Shown here one piece after another: positions 1-8,653 of a stretch of 64,000 nt of DNA. The stretch comes from Pantoea sp. WMus005. GTDB lineage: Bacteria; Pseudomonadota; Gammaproteobacteria; Enterobacterales; Enterobacteriaceae. The notes below the pieces were generated by a model that saw only the letters and a program-made list of their open reading frames with translations, made no database searches and was not told where the DNA came from. The stretch spans positions 1,178,001 through 1,242,000 of the forward strand of contig NZ_JACBXU010000001.1 in the NCBI RefSeq assembly GCF_013415305.1, read 5' to 3'. Within the stretch, counting starts at the first letter, position 1, and the number at the start of each line of letters is the position of its first letter. The translations under genes and the position numbers were made by a program.

Positions 1-1
1 G

Positions 2-1645
2 CGCCAGCTCACCCAGGCCCCACGCTGGCTCTCTACCGATTTGCGTGACGGCAATCAGGCGCTGGCAGAACCGATGGATCGGGCGCGGAAAATGGCGTTC
101 TGGGATCTGCTGCTGGGCTGCGGGTTCCGGGAGATTGAAGTCGCTTTTCCCTCGGCGTCGCAGACGGATTTCGATTTCGTCCGCGACCTGATTGAGCAGC
201 AGCGCATCCCGGCGGATGTGACGTTACAGGTGCTGACCCAGGCGCGCGAAGATCTGATTGCCCGCACCTTTGTGGCGCTGCAGGGCGCTCCACGCGCCAT
301 TGTGCATCTCTATAACGCCACCGCGCCGCTGTTTCGCGAGCGGGTATTTAAGCAGAGCAAAGCGGACATCGTGGCGCTGGCCACCGCTGGCGCACGCCAG
401 ATCCGTGCCGGATGCCAGGCGCAACCGGAAACCCATTGGACCTTTGAATATTCGCCAGAGACCTTCTGCTTTACCGAGCCGGAGTTTGTGCTGGAGATTT
501 GCGAGGCGGTGGCCGATGTCTGGCAACCGGACGCGCAGCGCCCGATGATCATTAATCTGCCTGCCACGGTGGAGATGAATACTCCCAACGTCTATGCCGA
601 TCAGATTGAGTTTTTCTGCCGCCATTTCAGCCGTCGTGACGCTGTCTGCATCAGCGTGCATCCGCACAACGATCGCGGCACCGGCGTCGCCTGTGCCGAA
701 CTGGCCCTGCTGGCGGGCGCTGATCGGGTCGAGGGCTGCCTGTTTGGCAACGGCGAACGCACCGGCAATGTCGATTTGATAACGCTGGCGCTGAATCTCT
801 ATACCCAGGGCATTTCACCCCTGCTCGATTTCAGCCAGATGCATGAGGTGATTGAGGTCGTGACCCGCTGCAACCAGTTGCCGGTTCATCCGCGCCATCC
901 CTATGCGGGCGAACTGGTCTTCACCGCCTTCTCCGGTTCTCATCAGGATGCGATTAAAAAAGGGTTCGCCATCCGCGCAGAACGGCAGGAGAAAGTGTGG
1001 CAGATGCCCTATCTGCCGCTGGATCCGGCCGACATTGGCTGCAGCTATGAGGCGGTAATCCGCGTAAACAGTCAGTCGGGTAAAAGCGGGACCGCCTGGC
1101 TGCTGGAGCAGAATCATGGGTTACAAATGCCGCGTGCGCTGCAGCAGGATTTCAGCCGCTGTGTGCAGCAGGAGACGGACCGTCACGGCGGCGAGATGAC
1201 GCACTACGCGCTGTGGCAACTCTTCTGCCGCCAGTATGGCGTGACGCAGCCTGCGGTGGCCTTGCAGCGGGCTGACAGCCAGAGTGACAGCGGCGGGCAG
1301 ACGCAGATCAGCGCCAGCGTGAGGGTTCAGGACCGCTTCCTGACACTGACCGGCAGCGGCAACGGCTGGCTCTCTGCGGCGGTGAATGCCCTGCGCAGCG
1401 CGTTTGATCTGCATCTGACCATTGAGGACTATCACGAGCATACGCTGGGACGGCGCAGTGACAGCCGTTCTGTGGCCTATATCAGCTGTGTGGATGCCCG
1501 CGGTGTGCGGGCCTGGGGGGTGAGTATCGATAACGACACGGCCCGTGCCGCATTGCAGGCGCTGCTCAGCGCGGCAGGCCAGTTTCTGCAGGCGGAAAGT
1601 AGTCAGTGGGCGCAACGCCCAGCAGACGACGAAACATCGCACTAA
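2..1645 (+). CDS. leuA: 2-isopropylmalate synthase, 5' end cut by the window
   Basis: Condenses 2-oxoisovalerate with acetyl-CoA in the first step of leucine synthesis. The reading frame is open from base 2 (residues RQLTQAPRWLSTD) and runs into the family motif DLRDGNQ, so the true start lies upstream of the window; the TTG at 41 is internal. The metal-binding HPHNDRGTG motif has its two histidines at 659 and 665, and GNGERTGN lies at 746-769. A C-terminal regulatory domain follows. The length and the RWLSTDLRDGNQ start region fit the longer single-chain type of synthase rather than the one in the E. coli leuABCD operon. Its last 80 bp overlap, tail to tail, the regulator gene on the other strand. 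The family is secure; a role as sole or second leucine synthase is unknown. Confidence 0.93.
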   Translation, partial: RQLTQAPRWLSTDLRDGNQALAEPMDRARKMAFWDLLLGCGFREIEVAFPSASQTDFDFVRDLIEQQRIPADVTLQVLTQAREDLIARTFVALQGAPRAIVHLYNATAPLFRERVFKQSKADIVALATAGARQIRAGCQAQPETHWTFEYSPETFCFTEPEFVLEICEAVADVWQPDAQRPMIINLPATVEMNTPNVYADQIEFFCRHFSRRDAVCISVHPHNDRGTGVACAELALLAGADRVEGCLFGNGERTGNVDLITLALNLYTQGISPLLDFSQMHEVIEVVTRCNQLPVHPRHPYAGELVFTAFSGSHQDAIKKGFAIRAERQEKVWQMPYLPLDPADIGCSYEAVIRVNSQSGKSGTAWLLEQNHGLQMPRALQQDFSRCVQQETDRHGGEMTHYALWQLFCRQYGVTQPAVALQRADSQSDSGGQTQISASVRVQDRFLTLTGSGNGWLSAAVNALRSAFDLHLTIEDYHEHTLGRRSDSRSVAYISCVDARGVRAWGVSIDNDTARAALQALLSAAGQFLQAESSQWAQRPADDETSH

Positions 1646-2345
1646 ACGCGCTGGGGCTCTCATATCCCAGCTCCAGCGCCACCCGCAACACGGAGTCGCC
1701 CTGCGCCAGTCGCGTCAGGGCGATTGCCAGGCGGGCACGTCGGACCCAGTCACTGAACTGCAGTCCGGTTTCGCGCATAAAATGACGGGCCAGCGTACGG
1801 CCCGAGACATTCATCTGCGCGCTGGCACGCTGCAGCGTCCATTTTTCATCGGGCGTCTGCTGAATCTGCTCGCACAGCGCCTGTAACCGGGGGCTGTCGG
1901 GCGTCGGCAGCGCAAAAGGCAGCACATCCATGCCCCGAATCTCATCCAGAATTAACTCCATCACTCGCTCGTCACGGCTCCCGGCGCTGTACTGCTCCGG
2001 CAGACTTAGCGCGGTGACGATCAGTTCACGCAGCAGCGGCGAGATCTGCACCACCTGACAACTGGCGGGCAGATCGGCGCGCGCCAGCGGATCGATAAAC
2101 AACGTGCGCGCCGCGACGCTGCCGGTAACCCGCAGTGCATGGCGGGTAAACGCGGGCAGCCAGACACCGCGACCCGGCGGCACAATCCAGCTGCCGAACT
2201 CCGTCTCGACCCGCACTACGCCGCTCAGGGTATGGATCAGCTGGGCGCAGGTGTGATGATGCCAGGGTTCGCTGGCACCGTGCAGGTAGTCGTGCGCCAG
2301 CGGCACCAGCGGGCGCATGCTGAAATCAAAATGCTGCTGACTCAT
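1566..2345 (-). CDS. AraC-family transcriptional regulator
   Basis: 259 residues: an N-terminal cupin-like sensing half (histidine-rich HHHT near residue 28) and a C-terminal pair of helix-turn-helix motifs ending in the family pattern SAFSAMFRRLLGVAPTDYF. It resembles regulators of the NimR type. It starts inside the stop of the upstream dehydrogenase gene (4-bp ATGA overlap), so the two are co-transcribed and probably translationally coupled. Its 3' end overlaps leuA by 80 bp, and the overlap falls on the second HTH motif. Ligand and targets are unknown; control of its own operon is an inference from position. Confidence 0.88.
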   Translation of the reverse strand: MSQQHFDFSMRPLVPLAHDYLHGASEPWHHHTCAQLIHTLSGVVRVETEFGSWIVPPGRGVWLPAFTRHALRVTGSVAARTLFIDPLARADLPASCQVVQISPLLRELIVTALSLPEQYSAGSRDERVMELILDEIRGMDVLPFALPTPDSPRLQALCEQIQQTPDEKWTLQRASAQMNVSGRTLARHFMRETGLQFSDWVRRARLAIALTRLAQGDSVLRVALELGYESPSAFSAMFRRLLGVAPTDYFPPAETGLPR

Positions 2346-3202
2346 TGCGCCTTCAGGTAGCGGTAGATGACCGCCAGATCCTCTTCTCCGTGTCCCGCGT
2401 CTACCGCCTGCTGCCAGAGCTGCGCGATATTCTTCAGCGCGGGTAATGGCGTCTCTGTCGCATCCAGCGCCAGGCGGGCATCTTTAAGCGCCCAGACCAG
2501 ATGCATCTGCGGCGTATAGTCGTCGCTGGCCATCATCCCGAGCTTCATTTTCGCATAAGGCGCGGCCAGCGGACCGCCTTCCAGCACCTGCCAGAGATCG
2601 TCGGTGGAAAAGCCGAACTGCTCCGCCAGCCGGGTACTCTCCGCCAGGCTCTGCATCATGCCGATCAGCCAGCTGTTGATGACCAGCTTCATGCGGGTAC
2701 TTTTTCCCGCCTCACCCAGCCACTTTGTGCCTTTACTGATGGCGGCAAACACCGCTTCTGCCGCCTGCGCCCGGCTCTGATCACCGCTGGCCAGCACCAG
2801 AATCTGTGCGTTTTCTGCTGGCGCTTTGGTGCCGGAGACTGGCGCGTCGATCAGCAAAAGATCGGGGCGTTTTTCTGTGAAAAAGGCGATCAGCGCGTCG
2901 GTTTTTTCTACGCCGATGGTGCCCATCTGGCAGAGCGTTGCGCCCTGTTTAAACGCCTCTTTCGCCTGATGCAGCACCTGCTCCGTCGTGTCGCCATCGG
3001 CGAGCATGGCAATCACCACATCCGCCTGACGCACCGCGTCTTCCGGTGAGTCAGCCAGCTGTAAACCGGCTTCCAGCAGATCCTCGCCGCGTGCGCGGGT
3101 GCGGTTCCAGCCGTGTACGCGAAAGCCTTTTTTCAGCAGGTTGGCGGCAAATGCGTGCCCCATTGCGCCTAATCCCAGAACCGCCACTTCAGGTTGTTTC
3201 AT
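2342..3202 (-). CDS. NAD(P)-dependent 3-hydroxyisobutyrate dehydrogenase-family oxidoreductase
   Basis: 286 residues. An N-terminal Rossmann motif GLGAMG (residues 10-15) binds the nucleotide, and the substrate-binding stretch DAPVSG is at 119-124. The catalytic lysine of beta-hydroxyacid dehydrogenases fits K172, with N176 four residues on. The start is supported by GGGAG five bases before the ATG. It is the first gene of a two-gene operon with the AraC-type regulator and is divergent from pqqU. The substrate cannot be told from sequence: 3-hydroxyisobutyrate, tartronate semialdehyde and related beta-hydroxyacids are all possible. Confidence 0.88.
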   Translation of the reverse strand: MKQPEVAVLGLGAMGHAFAANLLKKGFRVHGWNRTRARGEDLLEAGLQLADSPEDAVRQADVVIAMLADGDTTEQVLHQAKEAFKQGATLCQMGTIGVEKTDALIAFFTEKRPDLLLIDAPVSGTKAPAENAQILVLASGDQSRAQAAEAVFAAISKGTKWLGEAGKSTRMKLVINSWLIGMMQSLAESTRLAEQFGFSTDDLWQVLEGGPLAAPYAKMKLGMMASDDYTPQMHLVWALKDARLALDATETPLPALKNIAQLWQQAVDAGHGEEDLAVIYRYLKAQ

Positions 3203-3397
3203 GCTGACTCCCGTGAGTTTTTGTCTGCATCCGGAAGTACCGGATGCCTGGTCACTGCAAAAGATGGATTCCAGCCTGGCGGTAAACAGAAAAAAAATCC
3301 AGCCCGAAACGGTGTACCCCGTCGCATCAAACCCTTACCATATGCAGCAATTGTTCCACCTGGTTCATTTACGCTTCTTTTTTTCAGGCCTCTGATA

Positions 3398-5512
3398 ATG
3401 AAAATAATCTCTCTGCGTCAGGCGACGCTGTTGATGTTGCCTGCCCTTTTGCCGATGCCAATGCTGGCGGCGGATAATACGCTGGTCGTGACGGCCGCGC
3501 CGCCGGAAACGGGACTCAATGAACTCGATACGCCAGCCGCCCTGAGCGTGGTCAGCGGCGACGATATGCGTCAGTCAGCCGCGCGCGTAAACCTGTCGGA
3601 AAACCTCAGCAGCGTGCCGGGTCTCCAGATACAGAACCGGCAGAATTACGCGCAGGACCTGCAGCTGTCGATGCGCGGCTTTGGCTCCCGCTCAACCTAC
3701 GGCGTGCGCGGTCTGCGTATCTACGTGGATGGTATCCCGGCCACCATGCCGGATGGTCAGGCGCAGACCTCCAATATTGATATCGGCTCAATCGATCATG
3801 TCGACGTGCTGCGCGGCCCTTTTTCTGCGCTGTATGGCAACGCCTCGGGCGGCGTGATCAATGTTACTACCCAGCAGGGTCAGCAACCGACCACGCTGGA
3901 AGCCAGCAGCTGGTACGGCAGTTACGGCAGCTGGCGCAACAGCGTCAAAGCCAGCGGCGCCACCGGTGATGGCAGCCACGCCGGGGATGTGAACTACACC
4001 GTCTCCGCTTCCCGCTTCACCACCCACGGCTATCGCGATCACAGCGATGCACAGAAGAACCTCGGCAACGCCCGGCTGGGTGTGCGAATCGATGATGTCA
4101 GCACCCTGACGCTGCTGTTTAACAGCGTTCACATCGACGCGCAGGATCCTGGCGGCTTAACCGAGGCGCAGTGGCGGGACAATCCGCGCCAGGTGGTCAG
4201 CAACGTTACGCTCTACAATACCCGTAAAACCGTGGATCAGACCCAGGGCGGCCTGCGGTATCAGCGCCAGATGAGTGAAAATGACGACCTCAGCGTAATG
4301 CTTTATGCGGGGATGCGCGAAACCACTCAGTTCCAGTCAATTCCCGCCGCTGTTCAGCGCAACCCGTCTCACCCTGGTGGCGTAATCGCCCTGACACGCC
4401 ACTATCAGGGGGTCGATACCCGCTGGACCCATCGCGACACGCTGCTGTCGATTCCGGTGGCGGTGACCGGTGGCCTCGACTACGAAACCATGACCGAGCG
4501 CCGTAAAGGCTATGAAAACTTCACCGTCAGCAATGGCGTGACGCAGCTGGGTGAACAGGGCAATCTGCGCCGCAACGAACGCAATCTGATGTGGACGCTC
4601 GATCCCTATCTGCAGACCGCCTGGCAACTGACCGATAAGCTGTCGCTGGATGCAGGTGTGCGCTTCAGCACCGTCAACTTTGACGCCAATGATTCCTATG
4701 TCCGGCCCGGTAACGGCGACGACAGCGGTGATGCGCGCTATCACAAATGGCTGCCCGCTGCCGCGCTCAAGTATGCCTTTGACCCAGGCTGGAATGCCTA
4801 TGTTTCTGCCGGTCGTGGCTTTGAAACCCCGACCATTAATGAGCTGTCTTACCGTTCAGATGGCGCGACGGGCCTGAATCTCGGTTTGAAACCGGCCACC
4901 AGCGACACGCTGGAGATCGGCAGCAAAAAACGCATCGGCAATGGCCTGGTCAGCGCGGCGCTGTTCCAGACCGATACCCGTGATGAGATTGTGGCGGATA
5001 CCAGCAGTGGCGGCCGCACCACCTATAAAAATGCCGGTCAGACGCGCCGTCGCGGTCTGGAGTTAAGCCTGGATCAGCAGTTTGCCTGGGACTGGCGACT
5101 GAAAATGGCTTACACGCTGCTGGATGCGCGCTATCGCAGCAACGCCTGCGGCAGCGAGAGCTGTGACGGCAATCGTATCCCTGGCATCGCACGTAACATG
5201 GCGTACGCCGGACTCGGCTACCTGCCAGAACAGGGCTTTTATGCAGGCAGCGAGGTACGCTATCTGAGCCAGATCGCCGCTGAAGATCAGAACAACGTGA
5301 ATACCCCGTCCTACACCGTGGCGGCGGTAAACAGTGGCTATAAATGGCTGGTTGAGAACTGGACGCTGGATCTGTTTGGTCGGGTAGATAACCTGTTTGA
5401 CCGGCACTATGTAGGTTCAGTGATTGTGAATGAGAGTAATGGACGCTACTTCGAGTCAGCGCCCGGCCGCAATTACAGCGTCGGTTTAACGCTGGGTTAC
5501 GCCTTCCGCTAA
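3398..5512 (+). CDS. pqqU: TonB-dependent outer-membrane receptor PqqU (YncD)
   Basis: 704 residues from the ATG at 3398; an in-frame extension back to 3194 exists but would place sequence in front of a clear signal peptide (residues 1-25, cleavage near MLAA/DN). A TonB-box-like stretch (TLVVTAAP) follows, then the plug domain (PGLQIQNRQNYAQDLQLSMRGFG) and a 22-strand barrel. Resemblance to E. coli YncD/PqqU, which imports the cofactor pyrroloquinoline quinone for periplasmic dehydrogenases, is close along the whole length, including SVIVNESNGRYFE near the C terminus. No pqq synthesis gene is nearby. A hairpin at 5520-5542 follows the stop. Confidence 0.9.
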   Translation: MKIISLRQATLLMLPALLPMPMLAADNTLVVTAAPPETGLNELDTPAALSVVSGDDMRQSAARVNLSENLSSVPGLQIQNRQNYAQDLQLSMRGFGSRSTYGVRGLRIYVDGIPATMPDGQAQTSNIDIGSIDHVDVLRGPFSALYGNASGGVINVTTQQGQQPTTLEASSWYGSYGSWRNSVKASGATGDGSHAGDVNYTVSASRFTTHGYRDHSDAQKNLGNARLGVRIDDVSTLTLLFNSVHIDAQDPGGLTEAQWRDNPRQVVSNVTLYNTRKTVDQTQGGLRYQRQMSENDDLSVMLYAGMRETTQFQSIPAAVQRNPSHPGGVIALTRHYQGVDTRWTHRDTLLSIPVAVTGGLDYETMTERRKGYENFTVSNGVTQLGEQGNLRRNERNLMWTLDPYLQTAWQLTDKLSLDAGVRFSTVNFDANDSYVRPGNGDDSGDARYHKWLPAAALKYAFDPGWNAYVSAGRGFETPTINELSYRSDGATGLNLGLKPATSDTLEIGSKKRIGNGLVSAALFQTDTRDEIVADTSSGGRTTYKNAGQTRRRGLELSLDQQFAWDWRLKMAYTLLDARYRSNACGSESCDGNRIPGIARNMAYAGLGYLPEQGFYAGSEVRYLSQIAAEDQNNVNTPSYTVAAVNSGYKWLVENWTLDLFGRVDNLFDRHYVGSVIVNESNGRYFESAPGRNYSVGLTLGYAFR

Positions 5513-5519
5513 AACCATC

Positions 5520-5542
5520 CGGGCCACCCTTGCCGTGGCCCG
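5520..5542. terminator. Hairpin between convergent genes
   Basis: GGGCCAC (5521-5527) pairs with GTGGCCC (5535-5541) between the ends of pqqU and the isochorismatase-like gene. There is no U-tract, so termination is only likely, not proven. Confidence 0.5.
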
Positions 5543-5563
5543 AATCTTACCATTACACGCTAA

Positions 5564-6124
5564 TCAGCCGCGCGATTTCAACTGCGCTTTAATATCCTCA
5601 GAGCTCCCGGTTTCACCCAGACGTGGGAAGATCAATTTCACGCTGTTGTCATGGGTATCCCTGTTCAGATCGGTCATCGCATCGGTGGCCAGCGTGACGT
5701 TGTAACCCAGCTCATACGCCTGACGTGCAGTTGATTCCACGCCGATGCTGGTTGCAATACCGCAGATCACAACCTGAGTAATGCCGCGCTTTTGCAGTTC
5801 CTCGTGCAGTGCCGTAGCGTGAAACGCGCCCCAGGTTTTCTTGGTGATGGTGAGGTCATTGGGCTGCGGGGTCATCGCCGGAACCAGTGTCGCCCAGTCA
5901 GCAGGCAATTCGCCGCTGTGAGGCGTCTGCTCGTTGCGGCCCGGTGCTCCACCCGCCACGTTAACCAGCACGACCGGCAGATCGTGCGCGCGAAATGCCT
6001 CTGCCAGTGCGGCACAGCGTTCGATCACCGGTTGCGGTTCATGAACCAGCGGCAGCGCCACAATACCGTGTTGCATGTCGATAACAATCAGCGCAGTTTT
6101 TGCATCAAGGGTGGTTACAGCCAT
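5564..6124 (-). CDS. Isochorismatase-like hydrolase
   Basis: 186 residues of the isochorismatase/nicotinamidase alpha-beta fold. The catalytic Asp fits D16 (ALIVIDMQ) and the Lys fits K95/K96 (TITKKTWGAF). At the position where amidase-type members carry the nucleophilic Cys (GxxTxxCV), this protein has Gly: GIATSIGV, G128. EntB and PhzD, which act on isochorismate by a non-Cys mechanism, also have Gly there. It lies 15 bp downstream of a MarR regulator in the same direction. It could hydrolyse a vinyl ether or be a non-amidase member; the substrate is unknown. Confidence 0.85.
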   Translation of the reverse strand: MAVTTLDAKTALIVIDMQHGIVALPLVHEPQPVIERCAALAEAFRAHDLPVVLVNVAGGAPGRNEQTPHSGELPADWATLVPAMTPQPNDLTITKKTWGAFHATALHEELQKRGITQVVICGIATSIGVESTARQAYELGYNVTLATDAMTDLNRDTHDNSVKLIFPRLGETGSSEDIKAQLKSRG

Positions 6125-6139
6125 GTTGAATCCTCAGGT

Positions 6140-6565
6140 TTAATCGTCAGTGAGTCGTTGTAACAGAGGAAGAACGTCTGTCAGTTGCTGCTGCTCTGCC
6201 GGGCTGAGCCGTGCTTCCAGGGTCCGGGTCAGCCAGTCATCGCGGAGTGCGCGACTCGAGCTAATCACCGCCATTCCCGACTCAGTCGGCAGATAGCGGG
6301 TTTTCCGTCCATCATGGGGATCAGCCTCGCCCCTCACCCATTCTGCCGCCAGTAACCCGGCGACGGTCGCACCCATTGACTGGGTACGTACACCTTCGGC
6401 AGATGCCAGCTGCGTTACCGTCATTGCTCCGGCGCGCACCAGATGGCCCAGCACCGCAACCTGTGACCAGGTGAGTTCGCCAGGCGGTGCCGACTCACGT
6501 AACCGGCGACCCAGCTTGCCCACCAGCATACGCAGCATTGCAGCGGATTCCGTCAGATCGCTCAT
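6140..6565 (-). CDS. MarR-family transcriptional regulator
   Basis: 141 residues from the ATG at 6565, chosen because GGAG stands just upstream; an upstream in-frame start at 6610 lacks such a site. The winged helix is clear: LTWSQVAVLGHLVRAGAMTVTQLA, then the wing with DPHDGRKTRYL. MarR proteins usually bind palindromes as dimers and release DNA on binding small phenolic ligands or on thiol oxidation. It precedes the isochorismatase-like gene and probably controls it; that link is inferred from position. Confidence 0.87.
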   Translation of the reverse strand: MSDLTESAAMLRMLVGKLGRRLRESAPPGELTWSQVAVLGHLVRAGAMTVTQLASAEGVRTQSMGATVAGLLAAEWVRGEADPHDGRKTRYLPTESGMAVISSSRALRDDWLTRTLEARLSPAEQQQLTDVLPLLQRLTDD

Positions 6566-6631
6566 TACTCGTCTCCATCGATTAGCGAAAGTATAAAGAT
6601 ACGAAGGCAAACTGTGTAGTTTGCACCGGTA

Positions 6632-7189
6632 TCAATTTGTAACGTCCGGGCGTTGCAGGTAATGAATCAGGCTGTGGAAGCGCAGCGGCGTGCTGAGCGG
6701 GTTACGGTAGCTGTGCAGCACATCGGCCCTGAACTGAAACGCTTCGCCGGTCAGCAGACGGCGCCAGACATCGCCGATCCCCAGCAGCAGTTCGCCTTCA
6801 ATCACCACCACCTGCTCCACGCAGCCCACTTCATGCGGTGAAGAGTGACTTTGTGCGCCCGCTGCCAGCTCCACCGCCAGCAGATCAAAACGCAGTTGTG
6901 GATCGTAAGGCAGCAGCGACCGTACCGACATTTCGGCATTCGGCTGACTGAAGCCTGATGCTGTGCCGACGGGTAGCGCGCTACCGTCGATAAAAAAGGA
7001 AAAGGGAACGTTGAAACCGGTGGCAATCTTCCACAGCGTCGCCACAGTGGGACTCGATTCGCCGCGCTCAATCTGCCCCAGCATCGCTTTGCTGACGCCG
7101 GTACGCTCTGCCGTGAGCGTCAGGCTCCAGCCATTGGCCTGCCGCAACTGTCTGAGCGCGCCGCTCAGGTGTTGCTGAAAATCCGCCAT
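6632..7189 (-). CDS. sutR: XRE-cupin regulator SutR (YdcN)
   Basis: 185 residues: an N-terminal XRE helix-turn-helix (LRQLRQANGWSLTLTAERTG, then SKAMLGQIERGESSP) and a C-terminal cupin domain. The start at 7189 is backed by GGAG in the leader; an upstream in-frame extension to 7288 runs through the operator region. Divergence from a BenE-family transporter reproduces E. coli ydcN-ydcO, where YdcN (SutR) is described as a regulator of sulfur-use genes. Three similar operator-like sites lie between the two genes (see 7222-7290), so autoregulation and control of ydcO are likely. Confidence 0.87.
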   Translation of the reverse strand: MADFQQHLSGALRQLRQANGWSLTLTAERTGVSKAMLGQIERGESSPTVATLWKIATGFNVPFSFFIDGSALPVGTASGFSQPNAEMSVRSLLPYDPQLRFDLLAVELAAGAQSHSSPHEVGCVEQVVVIEGELLLGIGDVWRRLLTGEAFQFRADVLHSYRNPLSTPLRFHSLIHYLQRPDVTN

Positions 7190-7221
7190 TTTTTCTCCTG
7201 AATTCCCGTCCTGATGTTTCA

Positions 7222-7290
7222 CGTTATGGCGATAGTGTACCACTTGTGCGTTATAGCGCATCATGCGACCATGTGCGCTATAACGCACAA
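7222..7290. promoter_or_regulatory. Three evenly spaced operator-like sites between sutR and ydcO
   Basis: A perfect 17-bp inverted repeat (7244-7260 and 7274-7290) is made of two sites that are each near-palindromic, with cores CGTTATAGCG (7249-7258) and CGCTATAACG (7276-7285). A third copy with one mismatch, CGTTATGGCG, is at 7222-7231. Core starts are exactly 27 bp apart. The sites lie between the two divergent start codons. SutR is the obvious candidate ligand; this is inference. Confidence 0.75.
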
Positions 7291-7309
7291 TCTCACTGAG
7301 AGTTTGATC

Positions 7310-8482
7310 ATGACGAGAGCCGAACCGTCCCGTTTTACCCTGCCAATGCTGGTCTCTGGCTTTGTTGCAGTTCTGGTAGGCTACAGCAGCAGCGGCGCAA
7401 TTATTTATCAGATGTTTCAGGCGGCCGGTGCCACGCCTGAACAGATTGGCGGCTGGCTGTCTGTGCTGGGGCTTGCGCAGGGAATCGTCTCGCTGGGGCT
7501 GTCATTACGCTACCGCATGCCGGTACTGGCCGCCTGGTCAACGCCGGGTGCCGCACTGCTGGCGACCAGTTTTCACGGCATTTCGCTGAATGAGGCAGCA
7601 GGCGTCTTTGTTTTCGCCAACCTGCTGATTGTCGTATGCGGCGTGACCGGTCTGTTTGCCCGGCTGATGAACCACATTCCCGCCTCGCTGGCGGCGGCGA
7701 TGCTGGCGGGCATTCTGCTGCGCTTCGGGCTACAGACTTTTGCCGATTTGCAGAGCAATTTTGTGCTGTGCGCCTGCATGTGCCTGGCCTGGCTACTGGC
7801 CCGTCGCTGGCTGGCCCGTTATGCCATTCTGGTGACGCTGCTGGTGGGTATTGCAGTCGCGCTTGGCCAGCACGCCATCCACTTTCCGCCGCAGTCGATT
7901 ATGCTGGCGCTGCCGCAGCCGGTGATGCCGCACTTTACCCTGACCACGCTGCTGGGGATTGGCGTGCCCTATTTCCTGGTGACGATGGCATCGCAGAATG
8001 CGCCCGGCATCGCGACGTTACAGGCGCACGGCTACCGGCCGCCAGTCTCGTCACTAATGAGCTGGACCGGATTCACTGCCCTGTTGCTCTCGCCCTTTGG
8101 GGGTTTTTCGGTCTGCGTGGCGGCGATTACGGCGGCGATCTGCATGAGCGATGAGGTCGATCCTGATCCTCATCAGCGCTGGCGGGCGGCGGTGCTGGCC
8201 GGGGTGTTCTATTTGCTGGCGGGCGCATCCGGTGCGCTGATTGCCGTGCTCTTCAGCGCGCTGCCTGCGGTGCTGATTGAGGCGATGGCGGGTCTGGCAC
8301 TGCTTGCCACGCTGGGCGGCAGCCTGCATCGTGCACTCGATGTGCCTGCGGAACGCGACAGCGCGCTGATCGCATTTTTGATCACTGCATCAGGCGTTTC
8401 TCTATTGGGTATTGGTCCTGCGTTCTGGGGACTGTTGGGTGGCGTTTTCGCTCACCTGCTGCTGGTGCGTAAAACCGCCTGA
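7310..8482 (+). CDS. ydcO: BenE-family membrane transporter YdcO
   Basis: 390 residues from the ATG at 7310 (the in-frame extension to 7214 crosses the operators). The protein is almost wholly hydrophobic with about eleven to twelve membrane segments, and it carries the BenE features near the N terminus (GYSSSGAIIYQMFQAAG) and PVLAAWSTPGAALL. BenE is a benzoate/proton symporter in other bacteria; for YdcO the substrate is not established. It is paired divergently with sutR, as in E. coli. Confidence 0.88.
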   Translation: MTRAEPSRFTLPMLVSGFVAVLVGYSSSGAIIYQMFQAAGATPEQIGGWLSVLGLAQGIVSLGLSLRYRMPVLAAWSTPGAALLATSFHGISLNEAAGVFVFANLLIVVCGVTGLFARLMNHIPASLAAAMLAGILLRFGLQTFADLQSNFVLCACMCLAWLLARRWLARYAILVTLLVGIAVALGQHAIHFPPQSIMLALPQPVMPHFTLTTLLGIGVPYFLVTMASQNAPGIATLQAHGYRPPVSSLMSWTGFTALLLSPFGGFSVCVAAITAAICMSDEVDPDPHQRWRAAVLAGVFYLLAGASGALIAVLFSALPAVLIEAMAGLALLATLGGSLHRALDVPAERDSALIAFLITASGVSLLGIGPAFWGLLGGVFAHLLLVRKTA

Positions 8483-8653
8483 TTGCGTGATAGCTGCTGA
8501 AATATCGGTTATTTTTCCACCCGCCGATGAAAAAAACACTGGATTTACCTCCTTTTCTGCCGTTTGATTTGTCATTGCCCCGCGTAAAATCAACCTAATC
8601 GTCGATAACACGCGATTTTCTGCCTCAGACAACGACCGATAAGGGCCCAACAG

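Noticed and set aside
5699..5706. GTTGTAAC in the isochorismatase-like gene
   Set aside because: Same reason; only the eight central bases match.
6157..6164. GTTGTAAC, a Ter-like word in the MarR gene
   Set aside because: The flanking bases do not match the Ter consensus (no TATG before, no TA after) and it lies in coding sequence.
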